From NCBI GenBank assembly GCA_017304475.1, contig JAFKKV010000009.1, positions 558,001-622,000 of the forward strand: a DNA stretch of 64,000 nucleotides, in the 5' to 3' direction. A model generated the notes under the pieces. The model had not been told where the DNA came from, did not search any database, and saw only the letters and a program-made list of their open reading frames with translations. This DNA comes from Hyphomicrobiales bacterium (GTDB taxonomy: Bacteria; Pseudomonadota; Alphaproteobacteria; Rhizobiales; Phreatobacteraceae). Positions 18,519 through 26,314 of this stretch are shown piece by piece. How positions within the stretch are numbered: position 1 is the stretch's first letter; each line of letters begins with the position of its first letter. Both the position numbers and the translations under genes were made by a program.

Positions 18519-19594
18519 GGCGTCTCTCCGGCCTTGCCCGGCTTGAACCGGCCGGCGATCAGGCCGGGCAGGTCGGCCAGGCCCCCGCGCAGGAACAAAG
18601 CGAGGGCGATGACGATGATGCCGAAGGGCAGGTGCCAGTGGCTGGTATAGCTCGACAGCACCAGTTCGAGCATGAGGAAGACTGCCGCGCCGACGACCGG
18701 GCCGGCCACCGTCGTCAGCCCGCCCATGACGCAGATGACGACCAGGTCGCCGGAGCGCGTCCAGGCCATGTCGGCGGGGCTGATGAACTGCTGGCCGATC
18801 GCCATCAGGGCGCCGGCGAGCCCGGCGATCGCGCCGGAGAGCGCGAAGGCCACGAGCTTGTAGCGCAGCGGCGCGATGCCGACCGCCGCGACCCGTCTTT
18901 CGCTTTGGGCGGTGGCGCGCAGCACCATGCCGAAGCGGCTGTCGACCAGGCGCTGCATGGCGACGAGCACGAGGCCGAGCAGGATCAGGCAGGCGTAATA
19001 GAAGGCGGCGCGGTCGGTGACCTCGATCCCGGCGACATGGAGATTGGCGAGGATCTGCAGGCCGTCCTCGCCGCCGTAGCGCTGCAGCGCGACGAAGAAA
19101 TAATAGAGCATCTGGTTGAAGGCGAGCGTGATCATGATGAAATAGGCGCCGCCGGTGCGGATCGCGACCAGGCCCATGGCCCCCGCCGCTAGTCCCGCCG
19201 CCAGCACCGCCAGCGGCACCGAGACGAGCAGGTCACTGGTGCCGGAAAAGATCAGCGGGGCGACGCCGAGGGGCGCCATTTCGACCTCGTGCTGCGCCAG
19301 GATCGCGACGACATAACCGCCGATACCGAACAGGCTGGCATGGGCGAGGCTGACGAGGCCGCCGAAGCCGAGCACCAGGTTCAGTCCGACGGCGGCGAGC
19401 GCGAAGATGACGATGCGGGTGAACACCCGGATCAGGAAGGGTTCGCCGGCCAGCGCCGCCAGGGCCGGCACGCCGGTGAGAGCCAGCAGGACGAGGAGCA
19501 CGGGCCAGAGCTTCAGCCAGGGCCGGGTTTGCAGGGCCGGCCGGCCGTGTCGGCGCTTGAGCCGGTCGATCGAGGAGACAGCCGCTTCAGCCAT
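18515..19594 (-). CDS. livM: Branched-chain-type ABC transporter permease (LivM-like)
   Basis: A 359-aa inner-membrane permease with about ten helices. It carries the conserved N-L-V-L-G-F-G-G-L-V-S-L-A-H-A-S-L-F-G-I-G-G-Y loop and the cytoplasmic R-x-T-A-Q-S-E-R-R-V-A-A-V-G-I coupling helix. It overlaps livH by eight bases and livG by four. Part of the uptake system of the gentisate operon. Confidence 0.94.
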   Translation of the reverse strand: MAEAAVSSIDRLKRRHGRPALQTRPWLKLWPVLLVLLALTGVPALAALAGEPFLIRVFTRIVIFALAAVGLNLVLGFGGLVSLAHASLFGIGGYVVAILAQHEVEMAPLGVAPLIFSGTSDLLVSVPLAVLAAGLAAGAMGLVAIRTGGAYFIMITLAFNQMLYYFFVALQRYGGEDGLQILANLHVAGIEVTDRAAFYYACLILLGLVLVAMQRLVDSRFGMVLRATAQSERRVAAVGIAPLRYKLVAFALSGAIAGLAGALMAIGQQFISPADMAWTRSGDLVVICVMGGLTTVAGPVVGAAVFLMLELVLSSYTSHWHLPFGIIVIALALFLRGGLADLPGLIAGRFKPGKAGETP

Positions 19595-20459
19595 GGACCG
19601 GAAACAATCCTTTGGGGCGCCAGGCCAGGATGACCGCCATGGCCAGGAAAATGGCCATGCTGCCGAGCGCGGGAGACAGGAGAACGCGGCCGAACGTGTC
19701 GATCAGGCCGATGACGAGGGCGGCGACGAAGGCGCCCTTGATCGAGCCGATGCCGCCGATGACGGTGACCACCAGAGCCAGGATGAGGATCGGCTCGCCC
19801 ATGCCGACCTGCACCGCCAGGATCGGTCCGGCCATGATGCCGGCGAGACCGGCGAGCGCGGCGCCGGCGGCGAAGACCAGGACGAACACCCGGCCGACGT
19901 CGATGCCGAGCGCCGCGGCCATGGCCCGGTCGCTGGCGCCGGCGCGCACCCACATGCCGATGCGCGTCTTCATGATGACGAGATAGAGCGCGCCGGCGAC
20001 CGCGAGCCCGACCGCCATGATGGCCAGGCGGAACACCGGATAGGCGACGCCCGGAAAGATCTCGACCGCGCCGTCGAGCGCCGGCGGCAAGGCGAAGCGC
20101 AGCGGCACGGCGCCCCAGATCAGCTTGACCACTTCGTTCGACACCAGGATCAGGCCGAAGGTGACCAGCACCTGGTCGAGATGCGAACGCCCGTAGAAAT
20201 GGCGGAGCAGGGTCATTTCCAGGATGGCGCCGATCAGGCCGGTCGCCGGCACCGCGACCAGGACGCCGAGCAGGAACGAGCCCGAGGCATTGGCGACCGC
20301 GGCGGCGATGAAGGCGCCGAACATATAGAGCGCGCCATGGGCGAGGTTGATCAGGTTCATGATGCCGAAGACCAGGGTCAGCCCGGCCGACATCAGGAAC
20401 AGCATGACGCCCAGCTGGACGCCGTTGAGCAATTGCTCGGCGAAGAGGGGAAAGGTCAT
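19587..20459 (-). CDS. livH: Branched-chain-type ABC transporter permease (LivH-like)
   Basis: A 290-aa inner-membrane permease with eight predicted helices. The N-terminal Q-L-L-N-G-V-Q-L-G-V-M-L-F-L-M-S-A-G-L-T-L-V-F-G segment and the coupling loop A-S-D-R-A-M-A-A-A-L-G-I-D identify LivH. It lies 89 bp after the binding-protein gene, consistent with extra expression of the binding protein relative to the membrane parts. Confidence 0.94.
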   Translation of the reverse strand: MTFPLFAEQLLNGVQLGVMLFLMSAGLTLVFGIMNLINLAHGALYMFGAFIAAAVANASGSFLLGVLVAVPATGLIGAILEMTLLRHFYGRSHLDQVLVTFGLILVSNEVVKLIWGAVPLRFALPPALDGAVEIFPGVAYPVFRLAIMAVGLAVAGALYLVIMKTRIGMWVRAGASDRAMAAALGIDVGRVFVLVFAAGAALAGLAGIMAGPILAVQVGMGEPILILALVVTVIGGIGSIKGAFVAALVIGLIDTFGRVLLSPALGSMAIFLAMAVILAWRPKGLFPVHG

Positions 20460-20548
20460 CGGTGGATCCCAGGGTCAGTGCCGGCCCGAACGGCCATGGT
20501 CGACCGGGACCGGCGCGCGGCCGGCCCGGCATGCACTGAAGGCGCGGT

Positions 20549-21739
20549 TCAGTTGGTCGCCGGCCGCATGCGGCATTCGCCGGCATAGGCATCCGGATAA
20601 TCCGCGATGATGCGTTCGCGCAGGCCCATGACCAGGCGGCCGCGCTCGTCCTTGACGATCTCGTTCAAATAGAAGTCCTGGATCGGGAAGTGGTTGGTGT
20701 TGAACCGGAACCGGCCGCGCACCGTGTCGAAGGTCACGGTTTCCAGGGCGCGCTGGAACGCCGCCTTGTCCTCGATCCGGCCGCCGATCGATTTCAGCGC
20801 GGCATCGATCAGCCGCGCCGCGTCGTAACCCTGGGCAGCGTAGGGTGCCGGGATCCGGCCATGCGCCGCCTCGAAATCGGCGACGAATTTGCGGCTCGCG
20901 GCATTGTCCAGGCTCTCGCTCCAGAAGCTCGAGGCGAAGGCGCCGAGGGCGGCTTCGCCGATCGCCGGCAGCACGGTCTGGTCCAGCGAGAAGGATGGGC
21001 CGTAGAGCGGCACCGTGCCGCGCAGGCCGGCCTGGGCATATTGCTTGACGAAATTGATGCCCATGCCGCCGGGATAGAAGAAGAACACCGCCTCCGGACC
21101 GGCGGCGCGCAGTTGCGCGATCTCGGCGGCGTAGTCGAGCTGGCCGAAGGCGGTATAAACCTCGCCGACGATCTCGCCCTTGAAGGTGCGCTTGAAGCCG
21201 TTGAGATAGTCCCGGCCGGCCGGATAGTTCGGCGCCATCAGATAGACCCGCCGGATGCCCTTGGCGGTCAGATGCAGGCCCATGGCCTCGGCCGAGGTGT
21301 CGTTCTGGAACGCCGCGGCGAAGAAGCGCGGGTGGCAGCCGCGCCCGGCGAGCTGCGAGGGACCGGCATTGACGCTGATGACGAAGGCGCCGGCATCCAG
21401 CGCCGGCTTGGCCACCGCCAGCAGCACGTTGGAGAAATTGATGCCGGTGATGATCTGGACGCGGTTGCTCTCGATCATCTTGTCGACGAGCTGGCGGCCG
21501 ACATCGGGCTTGGCCTGGTCGTCGCCTTCGATGATCTCCACCGGCCGGCCGCCGAGTGTGCCGCCGGTGCTGGCTATGCCCAGGCGGAAACCCAGGAGCA
21601 GTTCCTGGCCGAGCTGGCCGGAGGGTCCGGAAAAGGTCGAGACGAAGCCGATCCTGATCGGCGTTCGTGGTGCCTCCTGGGCGTGGGCGGCAAGCGGCAC
21701 GAGGCCGGCGAATGCCAGTGCGGCGATGATCGATTTCAT
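20549..21739 (-). CDS. Branched-chain/aromatic-type ABC substrate-binding protein (LivK-like)
   Basis: A 396-aa periplasmic type I binding protein. It has a Sec signal peptide ending A-A-H-A-Q, then I-R-I-G-F-V-S-T-F-S-G-P-S-G-Q-L-G and the E-G-D-D-Q-A-K-P-D-V-G-R-Q block found in Peripla_BP_6 members. Position after fumarylpyruvate hydrolase and before livHMGF suggests it binds salicylate, gentisate or a related acid; this is inferred from context only. AGGAGGA lies just before the ATG. The 110-bp gap upstream contains a direct repeat (21773-21808) and a hairpin. Confidence 0.92.
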   Translation of the reverse strand: MKSIIAALAFAGLVPLAAHAQEAPRTPIRIGFVSTFSGPSGQLGQELLLGFRLGIASTGGTLGGRPVEIIEGDDQAKPDVGRQLVDKMIESNRVQIITGINFSNVLLAVAKPALDAGAFVISVNAGPSQLAGRGCHPRFFAAAFQNDTSAEAMGLHLTAKGIRRVYLMAPNYPAGRDYLNGFKRTFKGEIVGEVYTAFGQLDYAAEIAQLRAAGPEAVFFFYPGGMGINFVKQYAQAGLRGTVPLYGPSFSLDQTVLPAIGEAALGAFASSFWSESLDNAASRKFVADFEAAHGRIPAPYAAQGYDAARLIDAALKSIGGRIEDKAAFQRALETVTFDTVRGRFRFNTNHFPIQDFYLNEIVKDERGRLVMGLRERIIADYPDAYAGECRMRPATN

Positions 21740-21760
21740 GGTTCCTCCTGGACGTGTCCG

Positions 21761-21776
21761 GCCCGATTGATCGGGC
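21761..21776. repeat. Hairpin in the livK leader
   Basis: GCCCGAT-TG-ATCGGGC has seven-base arms and a two-base centre. It lies about 20 bases before the livK start on the transcribed strand. There is no U-tract, so it is not an obvious terminator; it could be an operator or processing site. Confidence 0.5.
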
Positions 21777-21808
21777 TCTTGGGTTTGCGCGGGCTCTTGG
21801 GTTTTCGG
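21773..21808. repeat. Tandem 18-bp direct repeat upstream of livK
   Basis: GGGCTCTTGGGTTT is repeated at 21773 and 21791 with an 18-bp period. A degenerate third unit, with TTTTTGGGTT, follows around 21811. It sits between the fumarylpyruvate hydrolase stop and the livK start. Confidence 0.6.
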
Positions 21809-21849
21809 CAGGTTTTTGGGTTCCGACCTTGGGCCCGGATGCTGGCGTG

Positions 21850-22554
21850 TCAGGCGGCCATGGCGCGGGCCGCGATCGTGATGGAAATCTCACCCAGGCC
21901 GTCGATGCCGCCAGTGATGCGGTCGCCGGCGACCACCGGGCCGACGCCTGCCGGCGTGCCGGTCATGATCAGGTCGCCTGATCTCAGCGCCATCGAGCGC
22001 GAGGCGATGGCGATGATCTCCGGCACCGACCAGATGAGGTCGGCAATGTCCTGGTCCTGCTTCACCTCATCATTGACCTTGAGCCAGATGCGGCCGCTGT
22101 GCGGATGGCCGATGGCGCTCGCGGCGTGGAGCGGCGCGATCGGCGCCGAGCGGTCGAAACCCTTGCCCCAATCCCAGGGCCGCCCGGCGTCGCGGGCGGC
22201 GAGCTGCAGGTCGCGGCGGGTCAGGTCGATGCCGACGCCGTAACCCCAGACATGGGACAGCGCCTCGGCTTCGGGGATATTGGCGCCGTCCCGGCCGATG
22301 GCGACGACCAGCTCGATCTCGTAGTGGAAATTGGCGGTCTCCGGCGGATAGGCGATGATCGCGCCGTCATCGACCACGGCATCGGCGGGCTTCAGGAAGA
22401 AGAACGGCGGCTCGCGCGTCGGGTCCTTGCCCATTTCGCGGGCGTGGGCGGCATAGTTGCGGCCGACGCAGAAGATGCGGCGCACCGCGAAGCGCTTGCC
22501 GGCGGCTGTGGCGACGGAAGCAACGGGCGGGGGCGGCAGAACGAATTCGGTCAT
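21850..22554 (-). CDS. Fumarylacetoacetate hydrolase family protein, probable fumarylpyruvate hydrolase
   Basis: A 234-aa enzyme. The opening C-V-G-R-N-Y-A-A-H-A-R-E-M-G, the metal-ligand strand F-H-Y-E-I-E-L-V-V-A-I-G, and G-Y-G-V-G-I-D-L-T-R-R-D-L-Q (ligand Asp) identify the FAH fold. Its length and its neighbours, gentisate dioxygenase and a zeta-GST isomerase, fit fumarylpyruvate hydrolase (NagK type), which yields fumarate and pyruvate. It starts 17 bases after the dioxygenase stop, in one operon. The ATG at 22554 is the family-typical start. Confidence 0.88.
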   Translation of the reverse strand: MTEFVLPPPPVASVATAAGKRFAVRRIFCVGRNYAAHAREMGKDPTREPPFFFLKPADAVVDDGAIIAYPPETANFHYEIELVVAIGRDGANIPEAEALSHVWGYGVGIDLTRRDLQLAARDAGRPWDWGKGFDRSAPIAPLHAASAIGHPHSGRIWLKVNDEVKQDQDIADLIWSVPEIIAIASRSMALRSGDLIMTGTPAGVGPVVAGDRITGGIDGLGEISITIAARAMAA

Positions 22555-22571
22555 GGTGTGCCTCGACCCGC

Positions 22572-23615
22572 TCAAGCGTTGCCGCGGTCTTCGCGCAGCA
22601 CGCCGAGCTTTTCCTGCACCGGCCGGTCGGAGAAGCTGAACAGCACCGCGTCTTCGCTTGCCTCGTGCACCACCGGCTTCCAGCTCGGCACCACGAAAAT
22701 GTCCTTCGGCCCCCATTCGACGACGGTGTCGCCGATGATCGAGCGGCCCCGGCCCTCGACCGGCGTGAACACCGTGGCATCGGTCGAGCGGTAGCGGCTG
22801 GAGGTGAAACCCCTGGGCAGCAATTGCAGGAAGGCGCCGATGGTCGGCATGGCGTGCCCGCCGGTCTGCGGATTGACGTAGCGCATCTTCAGGCCGTGGC
22901 AGGGATCCCATTCACGGGCGCGCTTCATCTGTTCCAGCGCTTCGCGCGAGCGGGCATAGGGATAGTTGAAGATCGGCGAGGTCAGATTGCCGGGCTGCTG
23001 GTCGACCGGCAGCATATTGGCGCCGAAGCGGGCCAGCGAATCGCCTTCGGGCCGGGTCAGGGCCTGCGCGTCGTCGCCGTGATGCTCGATGAAGGACACG
23101 TCGAGGAACTGGATCAGCGGGATGTCGAGCCCGTCGAGCCAGAACATCGGCTTGTCCGTCTCGTTGCCATGGTCGTGCCAGGCGTCGGACGGCGTGATGA
23201 CGAAATCGCCGACCTCCATGCGGGTCCGCTCGCCATTGACCGCGGTATGGGCGCCCGAACCCTCCAGCACGAAGCGCAGCGCCGACTGGGCATGTTTGTG
23301 GGCGGGGGCAACCTCGCCGGGCAGGATCAGCTGAACGCCGGCATAAAGCGAGGTGGTGATGCTCGAGCGGCCGCGCAGCCCGGGATTTTCCAGGATCAGG
23401 ACGCGCCGTTCGGCCTCCTTGGCGGTGATCAGGTCGCCGGCCTCGATCATCGCCGCGCGAATGTCGCTGAAACGCCAGAGATGCGGCACGCAGGCCGATT
23501 TCGGTTCCGGCGTGATCAGCGCGCCGAGAACGGTCCAGAGGGCGGTCATGCTCGACTTGTCGATCTTGTCGTAGAAGGCGCGCCGCGCGGGGGTTTCGAC
23601 GGGTGCGATGGACAT
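22572..23615 (-). CDS. Gentisate 1,2-dioxygenase
   Basis: A 347-aa bicupin Fe(II) dioxygenase that cleaves gentisate to maleylpyruvate. The N-terminal cupin has P-A-H-K-H-A-Q-S-A-L-R-F-V-L-E-G and, after the G-D-F-V-I-T-P strand, W-H-D-H-G-N; these supply the His ligands. The W-R-F-S-D-I-R segment before the first cupin is typical of the family. First gene of the leftward catabolic and transport operon, divergent from the isomerase gene, sharing the 127-bp control region with overlapping promoters. Confidence 0.95.
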   Translation of the reverse strand: MSIAPVETPARRAFYDKIDKSSMTALWTVLGALITPEPKSACVPHLWRFSDIRAAMIEAGDLITAKEAERRVLILENPGLRGRSSITTSLYAGVQLILPGEVAPAHKHAQSALRFVLEGSGAHTAVNGERTRMEVGDFVITPSDAWHDHGNETDKPMFWLDGLDIPLIQFLDVSFIEHHGDDAQALTRPEGDSLARFGANMLPVDQQPGNLTSPIFNYPYARSREALEQMKRAREWDPCHGLKMRYVNPQTGGHAMPTIGAFLQLLPRGFTSSRYRSTDATVFTPVEGRGRSIIGDTVVEWGPKDIFVVPSWKPVVHEASEDAVLFSFSDRPVQEKLGVLREDRGNA

Positions 23616-23670
23616 GGTCGGCGCTCCTGATCCGGCCGCGAGCGGCCGCTTCTCCCTCGGCCGTCATGAT

Positions 23671-23717
23671 TTGACAGCCCCTTTTCATAAGCATACTTAT
23701 TGAAAGCATACTGTCAA
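23671..23717. promoter_or_regulatory. Face-to-face divergent promoters with an internal operator
   Basis: Rightward: TTGACA at 23671-23676, 17 bases, TACTTA at 23694-23699. Leftward: TTGACA at 23717-23712, 16 bases, TATGCT at 23695-23690. The two -10 elements overlap, so only one promoter can be open at a time. ATAAG-CATA-CTTAT (23687-23700) lies across both, and GCATACT recurs at 23691 and 23706. MarR or IclR products encoded nearby are the likely ligands of this region. Confidence 0.6.
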
Positions 23718-23742
23718 TTGAGTTTGAAGAAGGTCGACCGAC

Positions 23743-24375
23743 ATGCTGCTCCATGGCTATTTCCGCAGTTCGGCCAGCTACCGGGTGCGCATCGCGCTCA
23801 ATCTGAAGGGGCTCGGCGCGACCCAGATGACCCATCACCTGCGCAAGGGCGAGCAGCGCGCCGAAGCCTATCTCGCCTTGAACCCGCAGGGGCTGGTGCC
23901 GACGCTGGAGACCGATGACGGCGGGCTGCTGACCCAGTCGCTGGCGATCATCGACTGGCTCGAAGAGCTCAAGCCTTCGCCGGCGCTTCTGCCTTCGGAC
24001 CCCTGGTCGAAGATGCGCGTGAAGGCTTTCGCATTGACGATCGCCTGCGACATCCATCCGGTGCAGAACCTGAAGGTGCTGGCGCGGCTGCGCCAGCTCG
24101 GACTGCCGGAAACCGAGGTTCAGGCGTGGGCGGCCACCGTCAATCGCGACGGCCTCGCGGCCTGCGCGGCCCTGATCGCCGGTGAAGCGGGGCCGTTCTG
24201 CTTCGGCGACAAGCCCACCCTTGCCGATATCTGCCTCGTGCCGCAGCTCGCCAATGCCCGGCGTTTCGGCGTCGAGGTCCAGGCCTTTCCCAGGCTGATC
24301 GCCGCCGAGCAGGTCTGCGCGGCGCTCGCCGCATTCCGCGACGCGGCGCCCGAGCGCCAGCCGGACGCGGAATGA
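23743..24375 (+). CDS. Maleylpyruvate/maleylacetoacetate isomerase (zeta-class GST)
   Basis: A 210-aa glutathione-transferase-fold enzyme. The N-terminal Y-F-R-S-S-A-S-Y-R-V-R-I-A-L-N-L-K-G-L matches the zeta-class active-site Ser region, followed by N-P-Q-G-L-V-P-T-L and S-L-A-I-I-D-W-L-E-E. In the gentisate route such enzymes turn maleylpyruvate into fumarylpyruvate with glutathione as cofactor. It is divergent from the dioxygenase and probably cotranscribed with the MarR gene. The same fold also serves tyrosine degradation, but no such genes are near. Confidence 0.9.
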   Translation: MLLHGYFRSSASYRVRIALNLKGLGATQMTHHLRKGEQRAEAYLALNPQGLVPTLETDDGGLLTQSLAIIDWLEELKPSPALLPSDPWSKMRVKAFALTIACDIHPVQNLKVLARLRQLGLPETEVQAWAATVNRDGLAACAALIAGEAGPFCFGDKPTLADICLVPQLANARRFGVEVQAFPRLIAAEQVCAALAAFRDAAPERQPDAE

Positions 24376-24494
24376 GCGGTGGGTGAGGCTCTCGACCGCC
24401 TGCCCGGGGATCGGTTATCCCGGGAGGCCGGCCGGACTGTCTCACGCGGCCATCGCCGCACGAGACATTCCGGCGAGGATGGAGTTCCCTCGTC

Positions 24495-24959
24495 ATGTCG
24501 TTGCCGCTGCTCTACGCCAAGCCCGGCTATCTGATCCGCCGCGCGCAGCAGATCGCCGTCGCCATCTTCCTCGAGGAAACCGCCGATCTCGACCTGACGC
24601 CGGTGCAATATGCCGCGCTCTATGCCATTCGCGAACATCCCGGCATCGATGCGACGCGGCTCGCCGGGCTGATCGCCTTCGACCGGCCGACCGTCGGCGG
24701 GGTTCTCGAACGGCTGGAAGGCAAGGGCTGGATCGCCCGCAGCGGCAGCCCCTCGGACAAGCGCATCAAGCTGCTGGCCCTGACGGCGGAGGGCGCCGAT
24801 CTCCTGGAGCGGGCCGAGCCGGCGGTGCAAAGGGCCCAGGAGCGGATCGTCGGCCCGCTCAAGGGGCCCGACCAGGACAAGCTGGTGGCGCTGCTGATCG
24901 ATCTCGTGACGCTGAACAACGAGGCTTCGCGCGCACCGCGCCGCGGCCTGGAGCCATGA
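24495..24959 (+). CDS. MarR family transcriptional regulator
   Basis: A 154-aa winged-helix repressor. The DNA-reading part has L-T-P-V-Q-Y-A-A-L-Y-A-I, the recognition helix R-P-T-V-G-G-V-L-E-R-L-E and the wing S-P-S-D-K-R-I-K-L-L-A-L-T. MarR proteins bound to catabolic clusters usually respond to aromatic acids or their CoA esters. Its place between the gentisate and salicylyl-CoA gene sets makes it a prime candidate to control the divergent promoter at 23671-23717. TGTCTC-N18-GAGACA (24438-24467) just upstream could be an autoregulatory site. Confidence 0.9.
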   Translation: MSLPLLYAKPGYLIRRAQQIAVAIFLEETADLDLTPVQYAALYAIREHPGIDATRLAGLIAFDRPTVGGVLERLEGKGWIARSGSPSDKRIKLLALTAEGADLLERAEPAVQRAQERIVGPLKGPDQDKLVALLIDLVTLNNEASRAPRRGLEP

Positions 24960-24989
24960 CCTGCGGCCGGATCGGCGCGGCAGGGCATT

Positions 24990-25784
24990 TCAGCGCGGCA
25001 GGGCCGCCAGGAAGTCGCTGCCGCATTGGCCCGAGACATGGCGGCAGGTCGCCAGAAGCGCGTCGATCGCGGTTTGCTCCAGCGGCCGCACATCGGGTTC
25101 GGCGCCGACCAGAGTCAGCGCCGCGACGGCCTCGTCCTGGGCATCGAGGACCGGCGCGCTGATCGCGGCCAGGCCTGGAATGACGGTCGAATCGGCGGTG
25201 TCGTAGCCGCGGCTCCGGACAAGCGCGAGACGCGCGGTGAGATCGGCGGACCCATCGTCCGCGCCGATGAGCTTGGCCACGGGCTTGGGCGGCAGGAAGG
25301 CGAGCAGCACGCGTCCGGTGGCGGACTGGGTTAGCGGCAAGGTGGCACCGACCGCCAGCGTCGTCATGAACGGCACCCGGCTGCGCTGCCAGCGGACGAT
25401 GACCGGACCGTTGTCTCCGAGCACGTTGAGCAGCACGGTGAGGCCGGTGGCCTCGCACAGCGCCGGCATGGCCTCCATCGCCAGTGCCAGCGGGTCGACG
25501 CGGCTCAGCGCCTCGGCGCCGAGGCGAATGGCGAGCGGGCCGAGATCGTAGAAACCGGTGGCGCCGTCCTGGCGGGCGAGCCGGCGGGCGACCAGGCTCG
25601 AGAGATAGCGATGGGCGAGGCTCGCCGGCATGTCGGTGGCCCGGGCGAGATCGCGCAAGGGCGCGGCGCGACCGGCCTCGATCAGGGCGACCAGCATGTC
25701 GACGGCCTTGTCGGCTGAGCCGATGCCCCGGCGCGGCGCATCCGTCTCGGCGTCGTCCTCGACCGGCCCAGGCTTCATCGCCAT
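24990..25784 (-). CDS. IclR family transcriptional regulator
   Basis: A 264-aa regulator. The N-terminal winged helix has A-V-D-M-L-V-A-L-I-E and the recognition segment M-P-A-S-L-A-H-R-Y-L-S-S-L. The C-terminal effector domain has the S-A-T-G-R-V-L-L-A-F-L pattern and the later G-L-A-A-I-S-A-P-V-L. IclR proteins commonly control aromatic and acid catabolism. It follows the thioesterase gene by six bases on the minus strand, forming a small operon opposite the hydroxylase-ligase operon. Confidence 0.92.
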   Translation of the reverse strand: MAMKPGPVEDDAETDAPRRGIGSADKAVDMLVALIEAGRAAPLRDLARATDMPASLAHRYLSSLVARRLARQDGATGFYDLGPLAIRLGAEALSRVDPLALAMEAMPALCEATGLTVLLNVLGDNGPVIVRWQRSRVPFMTTLAVGATLPLTQSATGRVLLAFLPPKPVAKLIGADDGSADLTARLALVRSRGYDTADSTVIPGLAAISAPVLDAQDEAVAALTLVGAEPDVRPLEQTAIDALLATCRHVSGQCGSDFLAALPR

Positions 25785-25790
25785 CCAGCC

Positions 25791-26225
25791 CTACTCCATG
25801 GCCGCCCGGAAAGCCTGAGGGATCGGCTGCCCCATGAGCCGCCCGGCCGGGTCGCGGCCGACCCAGGCCCGGTCTTCGTAGCCGGTCACGATCGGTTTGT
25901 CCGCATGGGAGAGGCAATAGTCGACCCGGAAGCGCCGGTCGTGCCAGGCGACGATGGTCGCCGTGGCGACCAGCTCGTCGTCATGGGTGGCGGGGCCCCG
26001 GAATGCGGCGTGAGCCTCGACAATGGCCGTGCCGACAATGCCGAAGCGGTCGCGCAGGATGCGCTGGCTGAAGCCCCGGCTGCGCAGGAAGCCCTGAAAG
26101 GTCCGATCGAAGAGATCGAGATAGCGCGGGTAATAGACGATGCCCGCCTCGTCGCAATCGCCCCATTCGATGGTGAAACGCGTCTGAAAGCCTGGCTCCG
26201 GCACGGGCGCTTTCCTCACATTCAC
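25791..26225 (-). CDS. 4-Hydroxybenzoyl-CoA thioesterase-type hotdog thioesterase
   Basis: A 144-aa hotdog-fold acyl-CoA hydrolase. The segment E-W-G-D-C-D-E-A-G-I-V-Y-Y-P-R-Y contains the catalytic Asp of the 4-hydroxybenzoyl-CoA thioesterase/YbgC family. Within this cluster the likely substrate is gentisyl-CoA, released as free gentisate for ring cleavage; that role is inferred from position between the CoA-level hydroxylase and the gentisate genes. It starts at GTG 26225 and is divergent from the hydroxylase gene. Confidence 0.87.
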   Translation of the reverse strand: MNVRKAPVPEPGFQTRFTIEWGDCDEAGIVYYPRYLDLFDRTFQGFLRSRGFSQRILRDRFGIVGTAIVEAHAAFRGPATHDDELVATATIVAWHDRRFRVDYCLSHADKPIVTGYEDRAWVGRDPAGRLMGQPIPQAFRAAME

Positions 26226-26270
26226 GCTCTTGCGTTCTCTTTTGGATAATGCTTTTCATATTGTCAAATT
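26221..26270. promoter_or_regulatory. Control region of the hydroxylase-ligase operon
   Basis: A rightward promoter can be read as TTCACG (26221-26226), 18 bases, GATAAT (26245-26250). Just downstream, CTTTTCATATTGTCAAATT (26252-26270) repeats elements of the gentisate control region, where CTTTTCATA (23681-23689) and CATACTGTCAATT (23707-23719) occur. The shared words suggest a common regulator. The promoter overlaps the start of the leftward thioesterase gene. Confidence 0.45.
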
Positions 26271-26314
26271 CGCAAGAGCCGCGCCACGAGCCGGCCACTG
26301 TCGGAGGAGCATCA

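Noticed and set aside
26252..26267. Leftward TTGACA at 26267-26262 as promoter of the thioesterase gene
   Set aside because: No -10 at 15-19 bp; kept only as part of a shared regulatory word.
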